Source: Fremontodendron californicum (taxonomy: Eukaryota; Streptophyta; Magnoliopsida; Malvales; Malvaceae). Taken from it: a stretch of DNA of 64,000 bases. Location of the stretch: contig JAULJL010000028.1 in assembly GCA_030761205.1 (NCBI GenBank), forward strand, positions 17,039,001 through 17,103,000. The letters run 5' to 3'. Under the pieces are notes generated by a model. The model did not search any database. It worked only from the letters and a program-made list of their open reading frames with translations, and was not told the origin of the DNA. The position numbers and the translations under genes were made by a program. Of this stretch, positions 1-10,870 are shown piece after piece (the first letter of the stretch is position 1; every line of letters begins with the position of its first letter).

Positions 1-2866
1 GTTAGAAAAAAAATTGGCTAAGTAAAAAAAAATCACAAAAGTAGAATAATCAATTTGACAACTCTTTAGTTTTTCACAAGTATGCTCAAGAGAGCATGAC
101 TTTGAACCATTGATTGGCCTAAGTCATAAGTCAAGTGGCAAGGACATGAAATGCATGAAAAATATAGTAAATATGATGCATGAAATGCATGATTTAAAAC
201 CTAAATGACATGAAAAATGCATGGCATCAATAAAATGACCTAGACCTTAATGAACTTGCATGGCATTTAATGCAACCTATGTCTAAAATGCATGAGTATG
301 CATGGCAAAACAAACCAATCCTAAACCTAAAATATGCATGGCAATAACACAAACACATGGCATGTTAAACAAAATACTCAACCAAATGTCATGAAAATGC
401 AAACCTATCAACTAACATAACAAAAATGCACACACAAAGCAAACAACATGAAGTAGCCGAATGGTCCCATGCTTAAAATGAGCATGGTATTTTTACAAAC
501 ACATGACATACTAACATGCTTAGCTAAAGAATAACACTCAAATCATGCAAATATAAAGTAAAGGCATGAAAACCAATAAGCATTTTCACAAATACATGGA
601 TTACAAAATATAAAACATAAACTAACTTAAACATTTTGAAAACAAAAAATCAAAAATGCAAGAAAAGTAAAATAAGCATGATAACAAGATAATAGACTCA
701 AAAATAAAAACAAGCAAGCAACCAAATTAAAACAAGCTTCATATTTATGTATTAGAAGAAGATTAAAGCATCAAAACTTGTTAAATATCAAGAATAACAT
801 GAAAATAAAAATGCAAAAAGCAACCCTCAAAAACTAGGCCATTCGGCCATCACAAAAACAAAGGGGAAGATATTTTAAGAGCTTTTTACAAGAAAGAATG
901 AAGAAGGAACTTAAAGAAGAACATTAAAAACACTTGTTTTAAAAGAAAAATCAAAAGAAACTCACCAAAATAGTGATCAAAACAGCAAATGAAGAATGGA
1001 AAATCAAAGAAAGTGCAAGAGTATGGTGCTTAAAGCAACCTCTAGAAGCTATCTTTCAAGCTTTTTCTCTTCTAACTTTCTTTTCTTTTCTAAAATTTTC
1101 TTTTGCTTGTCAACAATGGAGAGAAAATCAGCCAAAACCAAGAGAGAATAGAGAGTGAATAATCTTAAAATGAAAGAGAGAGTGACCTCTTGTAGTGTGA
1201 CCGAATGCCCACCCTAGGCTAGGATGTTGTCATTTTTCCATCAACCAATTTTCATCCAAAGGCTATTGATCCAAGATGTTTAAAACATGAAATTATCACC
1301 CTTAGATTAGGCCATCAGCTATCACAATTACAGCTATTCAAGAATCTTAAGCCATTATGTTGACACTCTCCCTCTTCATGCATTGGTCCATGTGGCTTAT
1401 TTACAAAGGCTTGATCAAAAAATAACTAACTTCCTCTTCATTGTTGGCCTTTTGATTAAAAAATCAGAAACTATCTACCTAGCCTTGGGCCTTGGCCAGC
1501 CAACCCCCCTTTTTCCAGCCCATGCTTCATTTTTTTAAACGACAAGAAAAGCCCTTTTCGGTATCTTGGGTAAAATGACCTCTTTGCCCCCCGAACATAA
1601 ATAAATGGAAAACGGACTCCAAATTCAAGTTTTCTTTTTTCAATACTTTAAAAATAATAAAAAATTGAATTCTGGAAGTTTTCAAAAATTTTCGAGTCCA
1701 TTTGCTATTTATTTGGATTTTTTCTTCCAAAATTGCCCTTTTATGCCCCTAAACTGTACCATTTTTCAAACGAGATCCAAATCTAGATTTTTCTTCACCA
1801 ATATCTTCCAAATAATTTAAAAATGTGATCTAGAAGTTTTCATGATTTTTGGAACTCATTTGGTATTTTTTAGGGATTTATCTGCTTGAATTACTACATA
1901 TGGGGCCCGGGATTTGGCCATTTCGGAAACGAACTCCGAATCCAGATTTTCTTTCGTCAATCTCTTTCAAATAATTTAAAAATGAGATTTGCAAATTTTT
2001 AGAATTTTTTGTAGTTCATTTGCTATTTTTCCAGGATTTATCTTCTTGAATTTCTACATAAGGGATCCGGGATTTGGCCATTTTGCAAACGAACTCCGAA
2101 TCAAGATTTTCTTTCACAAATCTCTTCGAAATGATTTAAGAATGAGATTTGCAATTTTTCAGAATTTTTGGACTTCATTTGCTATTTTCCCAAATTTTCC
2201 AATTTCGCCCTTTTTCCTCCGAAACCCGATTTTGCTCAAAACAAGTCTGATTTTTAGATTTTCTTCAAATTGAGCCTTGGGCTATCCTTTTTTAATCACT
2301 CCTCATCCATTAGGGGCTTTAGTCCTACCGAGTGGGGCCATTTCTATAATTCTTCCTAACTTCACCAAAATCTACCAAAAAACCCTAATTCTCGATTTTC
2401 ATCCGGATTGACTTTTCTTTCAGTTTTTCTTTCAAGTGGCTTCTCCATTACCCATAGTCAGTGCTTATCTTTCATTTGGAACCTTCAATTTCGACCAATT
2501 CGATCGTTTAAGCACTTTTCCCCAAATTTCCCGGATTAGGGTTTTCTTTCTACTAAATCTCTATAACCCAACTTCCGAACTCCAAATCTTTCGATGTAGA
2601 CCTCGAATTATCAAAATTCTTTCTCCATTTTTCAATTGAACTTCAAATCTTGATTTTGAAAGTGAGATGACTTTTTTAGTAGTTGACTTTTTGAGGTTGA
2701 CTTTTTGGGGTTGACTTTTTCAAGTTTTACTTTTTATGCTCGCCTTCTTAGACTAAGTCCCGGAGTACCACCTGCAGGATGGAAAAAGTCTTTTTACATT
2801 CTGAAACATCAATTTACGAAGAAAACATACTTGTTTTAGTGGTCCGGACAAAATTAGGTGTCTACA
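1..2866 (-). repeat. Tat/Ogre-type LTR (partial, cut by window start)
   Basis: Its right edge on the plus strand is ...AGGTGTCTACA at 2866, so on the minus strand the LTR begins TGTAGACACCTAATTTTGTC, a start typical of Tat/Ogre LTRs. Bases 1-900 align by eye with about 20075-20900 and the 1600-2866 part with 22690-24006, the 3' LTR of the large Tat element. The body is A/T-rich with many ATGCATG words. A block of tandem subrepeats of about 160 bp lies at 1740-2280. The left end is outside the window, so whether this is a solo LTR is unknown. No gene is supported in it. Confidence 0.75.
1740..2280. repeat. ~160-bp tandem subrepeats inside Tat LTR
   Basis: Degenerate tandem copies share the words AACGAACTCCGAAT and TTTGCTATTTTTCCAGG; the first word recurs at about 1928 and 2088. 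The same block recurs in the other Tat LTRs at about 14280-14700 and 22870-23300, so it is a structural part of this LTR family rather than a local accident. Confidence 0.6.
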
Positions 2867-3560
2867 ATATGAAAATAGCCTAATGCTTAAGTGACATGTA
2901 AAATGACATGGAATAATAAAAATGGCTTAAAGCTAAATGACATATGAAATGACATGGCATATGAATTGGCCTAATGTCTAAATGTCATGGAAAAATATCA
3001 TGGCATATGAAAAAGGCCTAAAGTTTTAATGACATGTAAAATGACATGGTATATGAACATGGCCTAAAGTTTAAATGGCATGTAAAATGACATAGAATAA
3101 TAAAATGAATTAAACTTAAATGACATGGAATAATAAAAATGGCCTAAAGATAAATGACATGTAAAATGACCTAGATGTCTAAATGAAATGGCAAATATCA
3201 TGGCCTAGAAAAATGACCTAAAGCTTAGAGAAAATACAGATGGCCGAATAGCCTAGGAAGCAAAGTGTTGTGAGAAATGTCATGTAAAATGACCTAACTA
3301 AATGCTATGGAAGATGATATGAAAAATGGAAATGGCCTAAACTCTAATGACAATAGCCCCAAGATGCAAAAATATGACATAAGTCAAAAGAAAAAGATGG
3401 TTAGCAAGAATCTAAATATACATAAAGATAAACAATAATAGAAATAAGCAAGTTAAAGTAAGCAAATGAATAACAAAGAGATGAGCTCCATGGTTGGTAC
3501 ATTGGACAAAGCCCCCCCTAACCATTATCTCTTGATTTTCATCAAAGTCATGATGCCTTT
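2867..3560 (-). repeat. Tat/Ogre LTR interior, left part (split by E1)
   Basis: Sequence rich in short repeats built on AATGACATG resembles the interior of the Tat LTRs. The block at 3480-3555 (AGCTCCATGGTTGGTA...) is matched at 13030-13110 and, more loosely, at 21305-21380. It is interrupted at 3560/3561 by element E1, and the same LTR resumes at 12982. No coding potential is supported. Confidence 0.6.
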
Positions 3561-3764
3561 TGATGCACCCAAAAGAGTGTATCTTATTTAACCTTGCACT
3601 AAAAAGATCAATTGTAAGTATAGTAGTTAGCAAGGGTCGAGTCCTCAGGGATTGGGTTTTAGTTTATAAGTTGATAGTTTAAAACTTAAATTCAAGAACA
3701 ATAAAAGAAAAGGGGTTTTTGAAGCCAAATTTAAACTAAAGTAAATAATAAGAATAAGATGCAA

Positions 3765-3909
3765 GGCGGTATAACCAGCCAATAAAAATATATATACTAA
3801 GCAAGGCGGTATAACCAGCCAATAAAAATATATATACTAAATTAGGCGGTATAACCAGCCAATAAAAATAAAACAAAATTAATATACAAATTAGGCGGTA
3901 TAACCAGCC
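3765..3909 (-). repeat. Hairpin repeat array, four copies (E1 3' LTR)
   Basis: Four exact copies of GGCGGTATAACCAGCC (plus strand) lie at 3765, 3805, 3845 and 3894, separated by AATAAAAATA-type spacers. Read as RNA from the minus strand, each copy (GGCUGGUUAUACCGCC) can fold into a six-pair stem, GGC/GCC and GGU/ACC, with one bulged U and a UAU loop. The same repeat occurs in the leaders of E2 and E3 instead of the LTR. Confidence 0.85.
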
Positions 3910-4805
3910 AATAAAAATAAATATACTTTTAAAAATAAGCAAACTAGAAAAGTAAGAAAACAAGTAAGAAGAATCAAAAATGAAAAATATGGTTAAGGTT
4001 TCATTCTCCACCACTAGACATCATTAAGAATCAATTTCAGATCTATCAATATCAACCAACTATCGAAGTTAACAACCGTAGATAACAACAAGCTCTGTTA
4101 TCCCAATCTTTCCTTAGTTTGTCGTTAAATAGAACAAGCTCTCTATTTAATCTCTAACCATCAAACAACCTAGAATAAGCTCTCTAGATTCAATTTAATG
4201 GCAGCTTTATGATGTGAAAGATAGGTTGATCTAAGCAACAAACACATAAGCTCGGATTGTTCAACTTAGGTTATGTTCCACTTTGCAATTATTGAAAACT
4301 TGACCATAATCATTAATCACAAATTGCCACTTATGAATAGGAAATCAAGACAATTACACGGATCAAGACTCCTAAACTAGCAATAGATAATTATCAAGAT
4401 CTATCTAGTTGTACACCTAAACAAATCAAGACAATATCATGAACAATTCTTGTAGAAGAACATAAGCAACTTTGATAGAAAATTAATGATAGATAGAATC
4501 TGAAAATCAATCACAAAACATGTCTAGGGCTTTGAAATCACCATTAACCAAATAGAAGTTTAGCCTAGCATAGGCATTATAAACATAAACATAAAATTAA
4601 AGAAAATCTAAGAAGAAAATAAAAGAAAGAAAGAAGAAGAGGAAGAATATTAATTATCCAACCTCTTGCTCTCTCTAAAGAAAAAGAAAACTAGAGAAAA
4701 GAAAGAAAACTAGAGAAAAGAAAGAAGAAGAAAACTTAGAGAATTTTATTAAAATGGCTAATATCCTACCTATGTACAATATGATCCCTTACAATCATCC
4801 AAGGC

Positions 4806-4817
4806 CCTCTATTTATA
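4806..4817 (-). promoter_or_regulatory. LTR TATA box (E1 3' LTR)
   Basis: The minus strand reads TATAAATAGAGG, a near-perfect plant TATA box. It is conserved at the equivalent point in every E1-E3 LTR. Confidence 0.8.
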
Positions 4818-4930
4818 CACGTTTTGGAGGGCTAAATGACAAGAGACAAGCTTTACAAATTTCAAAGGTAGGTATAATAGGTGGGTGCATTTTTCTAACA
4901 AAAATTGTCATATTGTATGACAATTTTGAT

Positions 4931-5300
4931 CAGCCAACTTGATGGTCGATTTCGTCAATGTTGGAAGCCTGATCTGATCACATGGTCTTCTAGAAAAATG
5001 TTCCTCTATCAGTTACGGATCCATATCCATTTGAATCAGCTCATTTGCTGATGTGGATAAGAAGATATGGGCAAAATACGAAAACAGGTCAGCACAGACG
5101 TCATTGCACATCAGCCAACTTGATGGTCGATTTCGTCAATATTGGAGGCCTGATCTGATCACATGGTCTTCTAGACAAAGGTTCCCCTATCAGTTACGGA
5201 TCCATAGCCATTGGAATCAGCTCATTTGCTGATGTGGATAAGCAGATATGGGCAAAATACGAAAACAGGTCAGCACAGACGTCATTGCACATCAGCCACT
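4931..5300. repeat. 181-bp tandem duplication in U3 (E1 3' LTR)
   Basis: Two full units begin at CAGCCAACTTGATGGTCGAT (4931 and 5112), with a third partial start at 5293. E2 and E3 LTRs have only one unit here. The location upstream of the TATA box is that of U3 enhancer repeats. Confidence 0.8.
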
Positions 5301-5643
5301 TTGATGGTCGATTTTGCTAGGGAAAACGACTCCGTTTCAAGAAGTGTAAAACATGAAAAAGATCTATGCCTCTTAGCTTTGCACGACTACAAATTTCAGC
5401 CTTATTGCTTCAGTGAAACTCCAGATATAGCTGATATGGCAAAAGGTGTCGGAACTGGAACTGAACTCGATTTGCCCTTAATTCTAGTAATCTGAAATCA
5501 CTCAAAGAAACTTGTGAAAAACACCAAATTACATAAAAATATAAAAGATCATAAACACAATTAGACTAAACAACAATAACTCGTATTTGACACAAAACAA
5601 TAATAAAACATAACTAAAAACTATATAATTATACGAGTTATCA

Positions 5644-5657
5644 CACCCCCACACTTA
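5644..5657 (-). other. Polypurine tract of E1
   Basis: The minus strand reads TAAGTGTGGGGGTG immediately before the 3' LTR, the position and composition expected for the plus-strand primer. Confidence 0.8.
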
Positions 5658-7724
5658 GCTTTTTGCTAGTCCTCGAGCAAAATCAAATAAAAATAAAATA
5701 AGAAAATCTAATCTAATCCACTTTCGTAGGAAATCACGGTGGCACTTAGCATGTGACACAAGCCTTTAAACCCCTAGGTGTCCCTAGTGGACGAGTTTAG
5801 TCTCGTGAGGGTTTACTAGAACGATACCCACAAACATTGAAAAACTAAAATATAAATAAATTACATATACTAAAAATATTTATTCCTAATCCTTTCAATA
5901 CAAATTAGAGACAATCTTTGAACAAGTCTTATAAACTAATCAATAGCTTAAAGAATTTCACAAAAAATCATGCTTGAATGTAAATTGTTTGAGTTAAGCC
6001 AATATTAACATAACATATCTCAATCAAAATAGTGCATGTTCAAATTTAATCTCAACTTCTCACATGGGATACTCTCTTGATTTTCACTCTTTAAAGTAGT
6101 GGTAAAGTGTTTACACTCAATCAATCTCATGAAAACACTTCTACCATATGCTTGCTTGTCCACCTATTCTCCACTAAAAGATCATGCAACTTCATAAATC
6201 AAGAGGTCTTTAATCAAGGTTGTAATGGGGCCAAAGGGTTTGTAATGTGGTTGAAGAACAAAAGGATAAAGATATCACAAAGGTTCCAAAGAGTTCATAA
6301 AGTTTAGAGACATAAAAAGATTATACAAAGAAACTTCTCAAAACTCTTTACAAGTACATAGTCACCTAGGCCGGATATTCATGTTGGGCCTTTTCTTCAT
6401 TCTAAACAACTTTGTAACATCTTTTTCTTTTTCCACAAATTCAAGAGATGATTCATTTTTTTTTTATATAGGAATGTATTTGCCAGTATTCCATTTCTTT
6501 TTCTCTTGACTTTTCTTTTCTTTTCCCCCCACACTTATTTCTTGTTTCTAACCAAAAAATATCCCTTGTGTTTGCAACTTGTCTCAAATCATGCTAATTC
6601 ATCTTTGGAACAAAGGTAAAGATATAAGTATATTTAGGTTAGGGACAAGTTATGGTTACCAAAGAGATAGCTTATTCAATGTAGGCTCAAATTGGTTCAC
6701 TAAGGGTGTGTTCTCTTGGAACATCAATAAGGGATGGTTGTTTGGCCCTGGCTAAAAATCCTAATGCCTCTATCATATTCATGTTGTCACATGCATCAAT
6801 ATAGTCTCAAACGGTTTAAAGCAAGTTCTAGAGAATCATGTAATCATAAGAGCACTCAAGAAAGAAATTAGATTGATTTGTATAATGCATCAATAATTTT
6901 AGGCTCAAAAACTCACAAGAATGATTATACAAGTCAGATTAAGTCTAAACATGCTTCTTTCTCAATCAACATATCATATTAACATTGGCTCATAAAAAGG
7001 TTGACATCAAGCTTAATTCTCATGAAAATCTTCTCACTAGTAACCAGTTTAGACCTATGCAATTCATATCTCATCATTGTATTAAAAAGGAACTAAAACA
7101 CACTAAAAATAATAATAATAAAGACTCATAAAAAAAAAATTAGTAGACAAAAATAAAAGAAATCCTAAATCATTCCCCCCACACTTAATTCTTACATTGT
7201 CCTCAATGTAAGTCTATTAACCCAAATGAAAGAATCATGTGTAAGAGAAAAGAACTAATAACATAAGAATAGGAATAACTAGACTCAAAACAAAACAAAC
7301 TCATGCAACCTAAATAATCTTAAAATACTAAACAAAAATTAACAAGTAAACGTAAAAAGATTAAAATCAAACTGACAAGGTATGTCTCAAGTCTCCCTTA
7401 CTCAGACCTTGTTCAGAATGAATACTTCTAAATTGCTTAAAACATAACATTTTTTTTTTTTGAAAAGAAGAAATCAAACTAACAAGGTATGTCTCAAGTC
7501 TCCCTTACTCAGACCTTGTTCAGAATGAATACTTCTAAATGGCTTAAAACACAACAAATTTTTTTTTTTTTTTTAAATTAGCAAAATATGTCCCTTACCC
7601 CCTACTAAAATATGACATTGTCCCCAATGTCAAATTTTAAAGGTAGAATTTAGGAGATATTACCTGCAGAGGTTGCTAACCACTTATTATAACTGAGACA
7701 CAACAAGCAAAATGTTAGATAATG
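5644..7724 (-). other. E1 3' untranslated region
   Basis: A 2.1 kb stretch between LOG and the 3' LTR with no convincing gene. It holds extra polypurine-like AAGTGTGGGGGG motifs (about 6526 and 7177), a palindrome ACATTGAGGACAATGT (minus, about 7195) and another, GACATTGGGGACAATGTC (about 7615), plus two copies of a ~107-bp unit (ACAAGGTATGTCTCAAGTCT..., about 7375 and 7482). Poly(T) runs are frequent. Collinear sequence is found in E2 and E3. Confidence 0.7.
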
Positions 7725-8372
7725 TCACAAAGACAAAGTGCAATCCACTCCTTGCTCGTCCATATCTCTTTTTCTTTTTCCGAGCGTTTGCGAAACAACC
7801 GTAGCAGATAAACACTCATAAGCTTGGAGCTTTTTGAGTAAATCTTCAATGGTTGTAGCAGAAATTATGGTTCTCCTTGCCTCTGAAAACATGAATCCAT
7901 TATGCACAGCATTATCTAAATATGAAAGCAAATTACTAAAATAACCATTAATATTAAGCAAACCAATGGGTTTCTTATTTGTGACCAAAGATGACCAAGA
8001 AGCCACGCAAGCTATTTCTTCCAATGTACCCAGACCTCCTGGTAAAGCAATGAATGCATCGGCAGAATGGTACATGATTGTTATCCGTTCAGAGACACTC
8101 CAGACTTGTATTTCCTTACCCACGGTAGGTCCACAAAAACTTGTGAATAGTTTTGGCACGATTCCTAGAACTGGACTTCCTCCGGCGTGTGCTGCTGTAG
8201 CGACTGCTCCCATTAAACCCGTACTACCGCCTCCATAAATCAAGTGGATCTTTTGTTGGGCAAGTATTACTCCAACTCTTATGGCTTCATCAGCGAATAT
8301 GTTATTTTTCCCTGGATAAGCACCTCCAAAGACACAAATTTTTTTAATGCGCTGGGATGAAGTACTTTCCAT
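7725..8372 (-). CDS. LOG-family cytokinin-activating phosphoribohydrolase (copy in E1)
   Basis: A 215-aa intact ORF. LOG enzymes remove ribose 5'-monophosphate from cytokinin nucleotides to release active free-base cytokinin, usually in cytosol and nucleus. Visible family motifs are GGGSTGLMG (residues 47-55, Rossmann-like phosphate-binding segment), Arg96 in the segment before the active-site loop, and PGGLGTLEE (111-119, the PGGxGTxxE signature with catalytic Glu119). The length fits plant LOGs. The C-terminus ends in a basic patch, GKRKRD. The ORF has no intron, unlike typical plant LOG genes, which suggests capture of a spliced mRNA. I chose the ATG common to all four copies; an upstream in-frame ATG at 8411 exists only in this copy and lies before a likely splice acceptor. 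It sits last in the element, after the cysteine-rich gene. Activity is inferred, not shown. Confidence 0.9.
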   Translation of the reverse strand: MESTSSQRIKKICVFGGAYPGKNNIFADEAIRVGVILAQQKIHLIYGGGSTGLMGAVATAAHAGGSPVLGIVPKLFTSFCGPTVGKEIQVWSVSERITIMYHSADAFIALPGGLGTLEEIACVASWSSLVTNKKPIGLLNINGYFSNLLSYLDNAVHNGFMFSEARRTIISATTIEDLLKKLQAYECLSATVVSQTLGKRKRDMDEQGVDCTLSL

Positions 8373-8390
8373 TTTTTTTTTTTTCGAGTG

Positions 8391-8392
8391 CC
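8391..8392 (-). promoter_or_regulatory. Putative 3' splice site upstream of LOG (E1)
   Basis: The minus strand reads TCATTCTCTTTCAG|GCACTCG; the new exon would begin at 8391, about 20 nt before the LOG ATG. It is conserved in all four copies. A TATA-like CTATATATTA lies just upstream (about 8417-8424), so a separate internal promoter is an alternative. Confidence 0.55.
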
Positions 8393-8739
8393 TGAAAGAG
8401 AATGAGTACATGGTGTAATATATAGAGGACTGAGTAGTGAATCAGACAAGAGTAATAATGTCGCCGAAAGTGTATCTGACCTGTCAGAAGAAAATGTTAA
8501 CCTAACAAAAGATTTTTGCGTGATTTCAGGAAGAAAATCAAAAAGAGAAGAAAAAATCAATCGTAAAAGACAAATAAAAAAAAAAAACGAGAATAATTAC
8601 ACAAATCGAACTACACTTAAATTAAACCAAAATAAAGTTATTGCAAATCAAACCAAAAGCTGAGAAGTCATTTATTGTAGTTGTGATTGTGGCTCACATC
8701 TTCCTCTGGTTTTACGTCCAGAAACGGCTTAAACGCCTT

Positions 8740-9276
8740 CTATGAGTCGAGGATATGCTTCCCATCCAGTTTTCTTACAAGCTGGCAAACAGGGTCTTTT
8801 AACATCAGATTCCCAAGATGTTGCCATTCCCTTTGGAATTGCGGCCATAAATCAAGAATTTCTCTTTGTATGTCTCCACTAGGATGCGTCTCAAGAGAAA
8901 GTTGGATATTACCCAAATTCTCCTTACTCAGTCCATCCTTAATGAATTCAATTTTATCATCTCGATTAGAGGACGGAATCCCAATAGAACGACATTTACC
9001 GTTACACGTCCATCGTGCACATTTGTGGCAATTTGAACTCATGCGCTTTGCTCGTCGCTTCTTTGCAAAAGTGCTTCTACCTGTACCTGGTAAATGCAAA
9101 ACAGGAAGATATTCATCTTCACGTACCTTGGCTTCAATTATCCAACGTATGTCGTCAGGAATCCCTTTGTGCATAAGCATTCTTAATCTTTCAAGTCGAA
9201 CTTGGTAAAGCTTCAGTAAAATATTTCGAGGAAAAGGAGGAAATCGTTTCTGCAATCTTGTGAGAATATCATCCAT
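8740..9276 (-). CDS. Cysteine-rich basic protein resembling carlavirus nucleic-acid-binding protein (copy in E1)
   Basis: A 178-aa intact ORF. The centre has a basic run, KKRRAKR (72-78), directly followed by a C-x2-C-x4-C-x3-C cluster (Cys83, 86, 91, 95), preceded by GTGRST and followed by a short acidic/hydrophobic segment ending IKDGLS. This order of glycine-serine, arginine-rich stretch, four-cysteine finger and short tail is that of the small cysteine-rich nucleic-acid-binding proteins of carlaviruses, where such proteins bind nucleic acid, act in the nucleus and can suppress RNA silencing. About 70 further C-terminal residues are unlike anything I recognise. No signal peptide or membrane segment is present, so it is not an env-type protein. 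The start is the ATG shared by all copies; the ORF is open 19 codons further upstream through a T-rich tract better read as an intron end. Homology is judged by eye only. Confidence 0.7.
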   Translation of the reverse strand: MDDILTRLQKRFPPFPRNILLKLYQVRLERLRMLMHKGIPDDIRWIIEAKVREDEYLPVLHLPGTGRSTFAKKRRAKRMSSNCHKCARWTCNGKCRSIGIPSSNRDDKIEFIKDGLSKENLGNIQLSLETHPSGDIQREILDLWPQFQREWQHLGNLMLKDPVCQLVRKLDGKHILDS

Positions 9277-9278
9277 CC
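9277..9278 (-). promoter_or_regulatory. Putative 3' splice site at the CRP start (E1)
   Basis: The minus strand has a long T-rich tract ending TTTTTTTTCAG|GATGG, so the exon would begin one base before the ATG. The same arrangement is kept in all four copies. A TATATAAAT sequence lies about 50 nt upstream of the ATG (9322-9330) as an alternative promoter signal. Confidence 0.55.
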
Positions 9279-9339
9279 TGAAAAAAAATGAAAAAAAAAT
9301 GAATGAGAAATTGGAAGAGAAATTTATATACAATATCAG

Positions 9340-9810
9340 TTTTGTGGGTAGCTGATGGAACTGACTTAAATAATCACGGAGTACCGTTATCCGCCATTTA
9401 ACCGGGGTTAAAAATAAAAATAAAAATTATATATACATCTAGTTATTTTCAAAACAAGGAACAGAAAGAAAAACAACATAAAAAGACTCAAAAACAAAAC
9501 ACTCTAAATAAAATCATAAATTCTTCCCCCCACACATAATTCTTACATTGTCATTAATGTAATGCTATTATCCCCCAATGCAAGAATTATATGTAAGAGA
9601 AAAGAACTATTAAACAAAAGAAACTTATGCAGCCTAAATGAACTTAAAAGCAGTAAACACAATTAACAAAGAAACATAAGAAATAAAAATAATAAAAATA
9701 ATAAAAGAAAAAGGAAAAGAAAGAGAAAGCAAATCTGAATATGGAAGATTGGCAATTTCATCTTTAATTGGGCTGCCTTCCCAATTAACACTTGAGTTAG
9801 TGTTTTGAAT
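9340..9810 (-). other. E1 spacer between gag remnant and CRP
   Basis: Bases up to about 9477 match the equivalent spacer and the last codons of the gag fusion of E2 (37085-37257); beyond that the sequence is unrelated to E2. It also contains a polypurine-like CCCCCCCACACATAATTC motif with ACATTGTC...AATGTAA (about 9527-9565). The E1/E2 recombination boundary lies at about 9477. Confidence 0.6.
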
Positions 9811-10749
9811 CTAACCAACACCCCTTCTTGGCTTTTTAAGCTTGTCAGGCTCATACATGAAATTTCCCAAATTTATGCGTTTGAGAGGTAGCTTTCTTTG
9901 CACAACAGTGGATGCATTCTCCATTACAAGTATTATTCCATCATCCTTGGTGGTGCATATCTCATCGAGGAATGGTGCATCTTTTGGTACTTGTTGAATG
10001 ACATCCACAAACAAACTGTTTAAGGTTTCCAACGTGTCTTGTTCATGTTCATCCTCCTTGAACTTTGCGAATCTACTAGGAAAAGGTGGAGAAGAAACAT
10101 TAGTAAAAATTGGAATCCCAAACGTTACCTCAGGTGCCGAAATACTCTTATTTGGATCATTGGCTTCATTATCCTCAAGAATAGAATTCATCTCCAATTT
10201 TGTCTCATCCTCATCTTGTTCCTCATTCCTCAAGGTCACAATAGTAGCATTCTCCTTTGGGTTAATCATCGTTTGGGCAGGGAGTTCTTCAGATCTTTGT
10301 GCTACCCATACCACCATACTACTAGCCAATAGGCTCATTTGCCTTTCCAAACTCTGGATACTTGCCCTTGTTTCCTGTTGAAATTGCAAAGTATTAGTAA
10401 CAAGAGAATCGACAAGATCTTCTAAAGAAGTACCTGAGTTTTGAGTCATATGTAGTGGCTGAAAAAGATCTGGTTCTTGAGACCATGATTGATTAAATCT
10501 AGATGGATGAGTGTAATTGGCATAAGGATCTACTTCTTGGTAATTTTTCGAGTAGCCATAATTAGTATGATCCCACCATCCCTCATGGTAAGTGTTTGAG
10601 TAATGATCATACTGTTGGTCTTGGAACACTTGATGGCCTTGACAGCCTCCCATGGCCAATTGTTGAACTGGGTAGGTGAGATTGGCTTGTTGATTTTCCA
10701 TGTTCATGTATGCCACCAACTCTTCAAGTGTAAGATTGCTCAATTCCAT
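9811..10749 (-). CDS. Reduced Athila-type gag, C-terminal part only (E1)
   Basis: A 312-aa open frame. Residues about 125-175 (QFQQETRASIQSLERQM ... PKENATIVTLRNE) and 225-300 (PFPSRFAKF ... FVDVIQQVPKDAPFLDEICTTKD ... VVQRKLPLK) match the part of Athila gag that lies between the zinc knuckle and the protease. The capsid core, zinc knuckle and protease active site are missing. The N-terminal ~120 residues (rich in Tyr, Gln, Asn, His) begin LTLEELVAYMN. It is thus a trimmed gag that still reads through. Whether it is translated is unknown; the ATG follows a poly(A) tract. A purely non-coding leftover is possible. Confidence 0.55.
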   Translation of the reverse strand: MELSNLTLEELVAYMNMENQQANLTYPVQQLAMGGCQGHQVFQDQQYDHYSNTYHEGWWDHTNYGYSKNYQEVDPYANYTHPSRFNQSWSQEPDLFQPLHMTQNSGTSLEDLVDSLVTNTLQFQQETRASIQSLERQMSLLASSMVVWVAQRSEELPAQTMINPKENATIVTLRNEEQDEDETKLEMNSILEDNEANDPNKSISAPEVTFGIPIFTNVSSPPFPSRFAKFKEDEHEQDTLETLNSLFVDVIQQVPKDAPFLDEICTTKDDGIILVMENASTVVQRKLPLKRINLGNFMYEPDKLKKPRRGVG

Positions 10750-10870
10750 CGTTTTTTTTTTTTTTTTTTTTTAATATTTGAAAAGAAAAAACATGTATGT
10801 ACAAGAAAATAATACTAATTAGAACTGAAAATAAGAATAAACCAAGTAACAAATAAACTAAAGAAAACAA

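Larger units (their letters stand above)
3561..5643 (-). repeat. E1 3' LTR
   Basis: On the minus strand it starts TGATAACTCG and ends in CA, giving the expected TG...CA ends. It is 2083 bp. U3 is the right-hand part (about 4818-5643) and contains two and a half 181-bp repeats; R begins after the TATA box at 4806-4817; U5 carries four hairpin repeats at 3765-3909. An AATAAA on the minus strand at 4745-4750 lies about 60 nt downstream of the TATA box and suits a poly(A) signal in R. Confidence 0.92.

Noticed and set aside
973..1158. 61-aa frame and other short frames within the Tat LTRs
   Set aside because: Random open frames in AT-rich LTR sequence, not shared between LTR copies and without motifs.
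4754..4942. 62-aa plus-strand frame in the LTRs of E1 (also at 12092)
   Set aside because: It lies antisense across the LTR promoter and R region and is disrupted in E2 and E3 LTRs.
7966..8238. 90-aa plus-strand frame inside LOG, present in all four copies
   Set aside because: Antisense shadow of the LOG catalytic region; its conservation follows from LOG.
8687..9208. 173-aa plus-strand open frame opposite the CRP gene, repeated in E3
   Set aside because: It is the antisense shadow of the CRP ORF. The minus-strand frame has the ordered motif, a common start and fitting signals in all copies.
8740..9276. CRP as an envelope-like protein of an Athila element
   Set aside because: It has the env-like position but no signal peptide or hydrophobic membrane segment, and a basic cysteine finger instead.
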